Shown: piece by piece, positions 60,101 through 64,000 of the stretch
How positions within the stretch are numbered: position 1 is the first letter of the stretch
How the letters are laid out: the number at the start of each line of letters is the position of its first letter
From: Sitta carolinensis
Lineage: Eukaryota; Chordata; Aves; Passeriformes; Sittidae
Direction: 5' to 3'
DNA length: 64,000 nucleotides
Assembly: GCA_032173965.1 (NCBI GenBank)
Contig: CM063284.1
Coordinates: 134,263,625-134,327,624, forward strand
Translations under genes and position numbers: made by a program
The notes under the pieces: model-generated
Told to the model about the DNA's origin: nothing
Seen by the model: the letters and a program-made list of their open reading frames with translations, nothing else
Databases searched by the model: none

Positions 60101-60929
60101 CCAAGTCGTTACTTTGGAAATTGCAGCCTAAGAGCCCAACAAAACCTATGCAATTACAATTTTAACATTACACATTCTTATTCACTGTTATGAATAGTCA
60201 GAACTTGGTTATGTATACAACACAAAAATTAAGCACGTTTTCTTCCAAAATCAATTGCTACCTAAAACTTCACGGTATATTCATTATACAGAAGTATCTT
60301 TGCATACAATCTGTGTTCAGATTTATGTGAGTATTCTGAAGTTAATTTCCTCAGTGTATATATTTTCCTCTTTTTCTTTTTTTTTTAAAAAGGGAAATCC
60401 ATAATTGCTAGTCAAGAGGTTAATTCTGCTTATAGGAAAATACTTTAAAATTTTAGTATTTCCTCCTTTCAATAAGTGAATGGAAAAATTGTTCTAAGAA
60501 TCACTAAGTTTTCTCCAATGAAGAACATTGTTTTCAAAATTATGTATATTATCTATGTGTAAGAAAGTTGCTAACACTTGAAGATCATGAAATCCAAGCT
60601 GCACTTTCACTAGTTTCTTTGCCAGAATATAGGCATTTCAAGAATTTAAATTTTAAACTGTGATAACCATTCAGTTAGAGGGTTTCCATAAACCTTTGTA
60701 GAATCTTAGCAAGTATAGAGAGTTGGAAGTGACGAAGTTCAAGGTGTATAAGAAGTGAGCCTCTGTGGAAGTTATTTTCTTCTTCTTGAGATATTGTAAT
60801 TAAATACAAACATACATCTTCTGGACTGGTCCTATGCCACCACTGCTCACATCCAGTTACCATTTTGGTTGAATAGTTTTTAAACTATTCTTACTACATC
60901 ATTTCTTAATTATCTGTCCGTACCCTCAG
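54103..60929. other. Long transposon-free, gene-free stretch
   Basis: No CR1 or SINE seen. T-rich tract at 54286-54313 and (TAAAA)n at 55735-55758. The part 54600-54740 is non-repetitive with RUNX-like 'tgtggt' and homeodomain-like 'caattagg' motifs and could be regulatory. 59200-59760 is GC-richer but unassigned. Confidence 0.45.
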
Positions 60930-61555
60930 CTTTTGGCCAGATGGCCACCATTCCCTCAGCACAAACACTGGACACATTTTTCCTCTGTCCCCTCGCTCAG
61001 CTGCTGCAGTTGCCTCCTGGGTGGCGTTACTGGTCCTCTGGCTACGCTGGCAGAGCACTCAGCGTACTGGCTGGTTGCTACAGGCAACATTCAACAGGTG
61101 AGCACGAAGAGCCAGTAAATGGCACAGGCACTGCAACCTTGGTATGGACAGCATTGTGACTACACAGCAGTTTCTATAGCCATTCAGAAAATTATGCAAT
61201 TAGGGAGAGAGAGGCAATTTGAAAAATCGGAAAGATCGACTCTGAATGACTCTCTCTGCAGGCTAACAGAAAATGCTGGGCCTATTCTTGAGCCCTGAGG
61301 GAAAACTACGCTGCTCGACTTGTGTTCATGCAACTCAAACCCCTGCTGCAGCAAAAGAAAGTGGCCTTGCCCACAGAGCTTATCGGAAACTGCTCCTGGT
61401 GAGCAGCACTGGAGAGTGGCTTAACAATAACACAGCGTCAGCGGTCACGTGCGGAGCTCGAGCTGCTCCCCAGCCCAGCCACAGCAGCCACCCACGGCCT
61501 GCTACTGATATTTGTCATCTGGGACATACTACGGGCTGCTTGTTCTGACAAAGAA
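60930..61555. other. Local GC-richer island, possible non-coding exons
   Basis: The GC content rises and several CpG occur, including a CACGTG E-box within 'gtcacgtgcgg' near 61447. The plus strand has an acceptor-like site ending at 61000, a strong donor 'caacag|gtgagc' at 61097/61098, an acceptor 'tctctctgcag' ending at 61261 and a donor 'tcctg|gtgagc' at 61398/61399. Joining these does not give an open frame, because a TAA occurs at 61264-61266 in one phase and a TGA soon after in another. If real, the exons are non-coding. Confidence 0.3.
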
Positions 61556-62800
61556 AATGGGCAATTTCCATGAAGTATTAAAACGTAGTAAATAAGAGTT
61601 CCTCTATAAATGAGAGAAAATGGCTCATTAGTTTACACCATTAATTACATTAATGTAGCAGGCATATGCATGTTTCCTTTTTGGCATTTCACAAAGAGCT
61701 TTTTCAACATTAGGTAAATAGGTCAAAAATAACCTGAAATACATTGAAATGACTAAGTGTAATAATCCTTTAAGAGATCAAACATGTCTCTGAATGGCCA
61801 TAGAAATAATACAACTTTGTATAAACTCTTTTGAGCTGATGAAGCAGAAAATAGCCTTAATGTCTTAGAATAGACAAGATATGTAACTAACGTTAATGTT
61901 TAAATATTAACGAAAGCAGGAGTCAGCACAAAAATTATGTTATGTAATTTACCCTAAACAGTATTTAAGAATAAGCACTTAGAGACTCTAGCATTGCTTC
62001 ATTTTGCATTGCTGTTTATCACTTATTTGTAACTGGTTTGTACCACATAAAGTGTACTAACTTTAAAGTTACAGTGACAGTTTTACAAGTTACAGTTCAA
62101 ATATTGTTCAAATGTTGGAAACAGATTACTCAACTTCATTCTTTAACATTTAAACAACAGTAGGTTTAAAGGCAGTATCTCTCAAATTGCCTGAGCAGAC
62201 AAAAAGCTGTGTGAGAGCCTGGCAATAAAATAGGAACAGAAATAAATGGTCAATCTATATGAAGGAAAAGACATTGCTATCTCTAATTAGGGAATCGGAC
62301 TGCAATTTAAGAGTTGAGAATGTTGAGAATGGATAAAATAAAATATTAACTTAAATTTGAAAGATGGGTATCTCATCCACATAAGTCCCCTTTTGAGTCT
62401 TGTTCTGTAACAAAACCATAGCAGAGCATTTCACTTGGTGTATTCTTATCACATTTATCTATTGCCATAGAATACCTTCCTGCAAACACTACCACTATTA
62501 CACTGATAGTTAACCAAAAGACTGCACCTCTAGGAAAGAAATCGAAATACAAATTTGACACACCACAATCACTTCAGCTAAACAGAAAACACTTATTTAT
62601 ATAATCAGATTCTTTAAAGTATCTGAACAACAAATGTTAAATATTGTTCACAGATTCCACCACGTTCTTTAATAAAAAAGTGGGTTTGTAAATTCAGTTA
62701 TCATTTAAAATCACTATTATCTAACAAAATATTATTGAAAAATTTAGTACATTGCCAAGTTAGAATTTCTTCTCCTTATATGAATACTTCTGCAATATTG
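61556..62800. other. AT-rich stretch upstream of CpG island
   Basis: Nothing recognised apart from an inverted homeodomain-like cluster ('cattaattacattaatg' near 61639). Confidence 0.5.
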
Positions 62801-62817
62801 CCCCCCACCCCCCCCCC
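62801..62817 (+). repeat. C-rich homopolymer tract
   Basis: Six C, one A, ten C. The minus strand is a G-run that could take part in a quadruplex. Confidence 0.9.
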
Positions 62818-63389
62818 AAAAGTACTGAATGAGTCAAGATGTCTAGTCAAAAACTGCTTCTCTTGAGATTATTTTGACCACAGAGGTAAGACTGAAAGCA
62901 TTGCTTAACAGTTTACCTGAACATATCTCCTGCTAGTGAAGCTCTAAGAACATTTACTGTTGTATTACATTCATGTGTCAGATCTGAAATTTCTGGAAGC
63001 ACAGTAATAAAGACATTTCAGTATCGTATGTTCTTCCTTGGCATCCATGCAATCAGGCTGATCCTCTTTTGTTTGCGTGGACAGATTTTTTTTCCCAGAA
63101 TTCTTTAAAAGTTTGTGTTTGACCACACTGATAAGGTGGTAATGGGCGTGCAAAGCTTGGCAAGGCACTGAAATACAGAGAGCGCAGACTATTCATAGTG
63201 GGTCACTTACAACTGTATACGTAAATAAGATTATTCGAGAACGTTAAAGAGAAATTTTGTCCAAAGACACAGAGTGTAAACATGAGCATTGCTAATAGTT
63301 TTAGCTTTGTCCAAATACTTAACTGGTGTCAGTAACAGGAGCGTCAAATGTTGGCTTCTACTGTGCAAGAAAAAAACGTTCACTGTTAT
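62818..63389. other. Gap before the CpG island
   Basis: No gene recognised. CpG frequency rises from about 63380 onwards. Confidence 0.5.
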
Positions 63390-64000
63390 CGCTCTTTAGA
63401 AAGGCGAAACTAACGTAGCCGAGGGAGTCGGTCGGCCGGCTCGTCTCCCTCGCTCACCTACGAGTCAAAACGCGAGCACTCGGGGGCGCGGGGTAAGAGG
63501 GTTAAGCAAACAGCGACAGCCCCACAGCCAGAACTCCTCAGGCTACCGCCGCGAGCGGCCAGAGGACCGCAAGGGAAGGACGCTGGCAGCTCGCCCGTCC
63601 GTGCGTCCGTCCGTCGGCGCGGGCAGCGCTCCGGGCTGCGGGCCGGCTCCGGCAGCGGCACCTGTGAGGCGCAGCGGGACCCCTCCGTCCGCAGGGCCGG
63701 CGGAAACCTGCCCTGGGCCGGGTGGGACCTGCCGGGCCGGGGCCAGCGCGGCGGGCAGCGCCTGCTCCTGCTGCGGGCAGCGCTGCGGCCGAGGCTGCGG
63801 GGGGAACGGGGGGCGCCGGCTGCGCCGGGACACCCCGGGGGATCCCTGTGCGGGGCGGGGGGACTCGTGCCGCCCGCCTGCTGTCATCGAGCTTCTTCGC
63901 CCCTCCGCCCTCCCTGCCTCTTTCAGGAAAGTTGCGGCTCTCCCCGCCACCAGGAGCCCTGGCAGCGTCGGGACGATTGAAGCCTCCCGCCTCGACAGCC
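63390..64000. promoter_or_regulatory. CpG island, probable promoter and first exon of a gene, cut by window edge
   Basis: The GC content and CpG density jump sharply at about 63390 and stay high to the window end, in strong contrast to the preceding 63 kb. There is a GC box ('cggggcggggg' at 63851-63861), a (CGTC)n-like patch at 63596-63615 and several G-runs of 4-6 at 63799-63862. No TATA box is obvious, as is usual for CpG-island promoters. Strong splice-donor-like sites exist on both strands: minus strand 'cgtag|gtgagc' with the exon edge at 63458, and plus strand 'gcggg|gtaaga' at 63492/63493. The direction of transcription is therefore undecided. No known protein N-terminus was recognised. 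Confidence 0.8.

Noticed and set aside
63543..63950. 135-codon minus-strand frame in the CpG island
   Set aside because: Its composition (Arg, Gly, Pro, Ala) is what any frame through a CpG island gives, and I recognise no protein family. It might be 5' UTR or first-exon sequence, but coding cannot be supported.
1..64000. CRISPR array, bacterial operons, phage genes or a defence system
   Set aside because: No regularly spaced repeats, no closely packed frames and no ribosome-binding-site pattern. The repeats present are avian retroelements.

Overview
This window looks like vertebrate nuclear DNA, most likely from a passerine bird. It is AT-rich, has no long reading frames or operon-like packing, and carries many degraded copies of the non-LTR retrotransposon CR1, the dominant interspersed repeat of birds. 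A tRNA-Ile-derived SINE with a CR1-like tail at about 16.6 kb resembles the passerine family TguSINE1 and is the best clue to the bird order. No protein-coding gene or functional RNA gene can be supported from the sequence alone. The short reading frames present are either chance or relics of CR1 reverse transcriptase.

Layout. Positions 1 to 16.7 kb hold plus-strand retroelements: CR1 at 1-795, a CR1 5' fragment at 9.7-10.0 kb, CR1 at 11.7-12.3 kb, a much older CR1 at 15.2-16.1 kb and the SINE at 16.6 kb. A possible regulatory block with a perfect CRE and E-boxes lies at 12.7-13.3 kb. From 18.2 to 43.2 kb every recognisable CR1 is on the minus strand (18.2, 20.0, 23.9, 34.0, 38.9, 40.7 and 42.6 kb). 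Between them lie AT-rich single-copy stretches, including a CpG- and homeodomain-motif-rich block at 26.9-27.3 kb that looks like a conserved enhancer. From 43.2 to about 60.9 kb I recognise no transposon. A small GC-richer island sits at 60.9-61.6 kb. The window ends in a CpG island (about 63.39 kb to the right edge) that is probably the promoter and first exon of a gene. Candidate splice donors on both strands leave its direction open.

Main points of interest. (1) A 147-bp block is 98% identical between two CR1 copies 11.5 kb apart whose flanks are only about 70% alike. (2) A 30-bp near-perfect direct repeat 2.0 kb apart brackets a minus-strand CR1. (3) CR1 orientation switches sharply near 17-18 kb. 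(4) There are enhancer-like blocks and one candidate minus-strand exon. I found no evidence of an undescribed enzymatic or defence system. Family assignments rest on recalled CR1 and SINE features, not on a database search.
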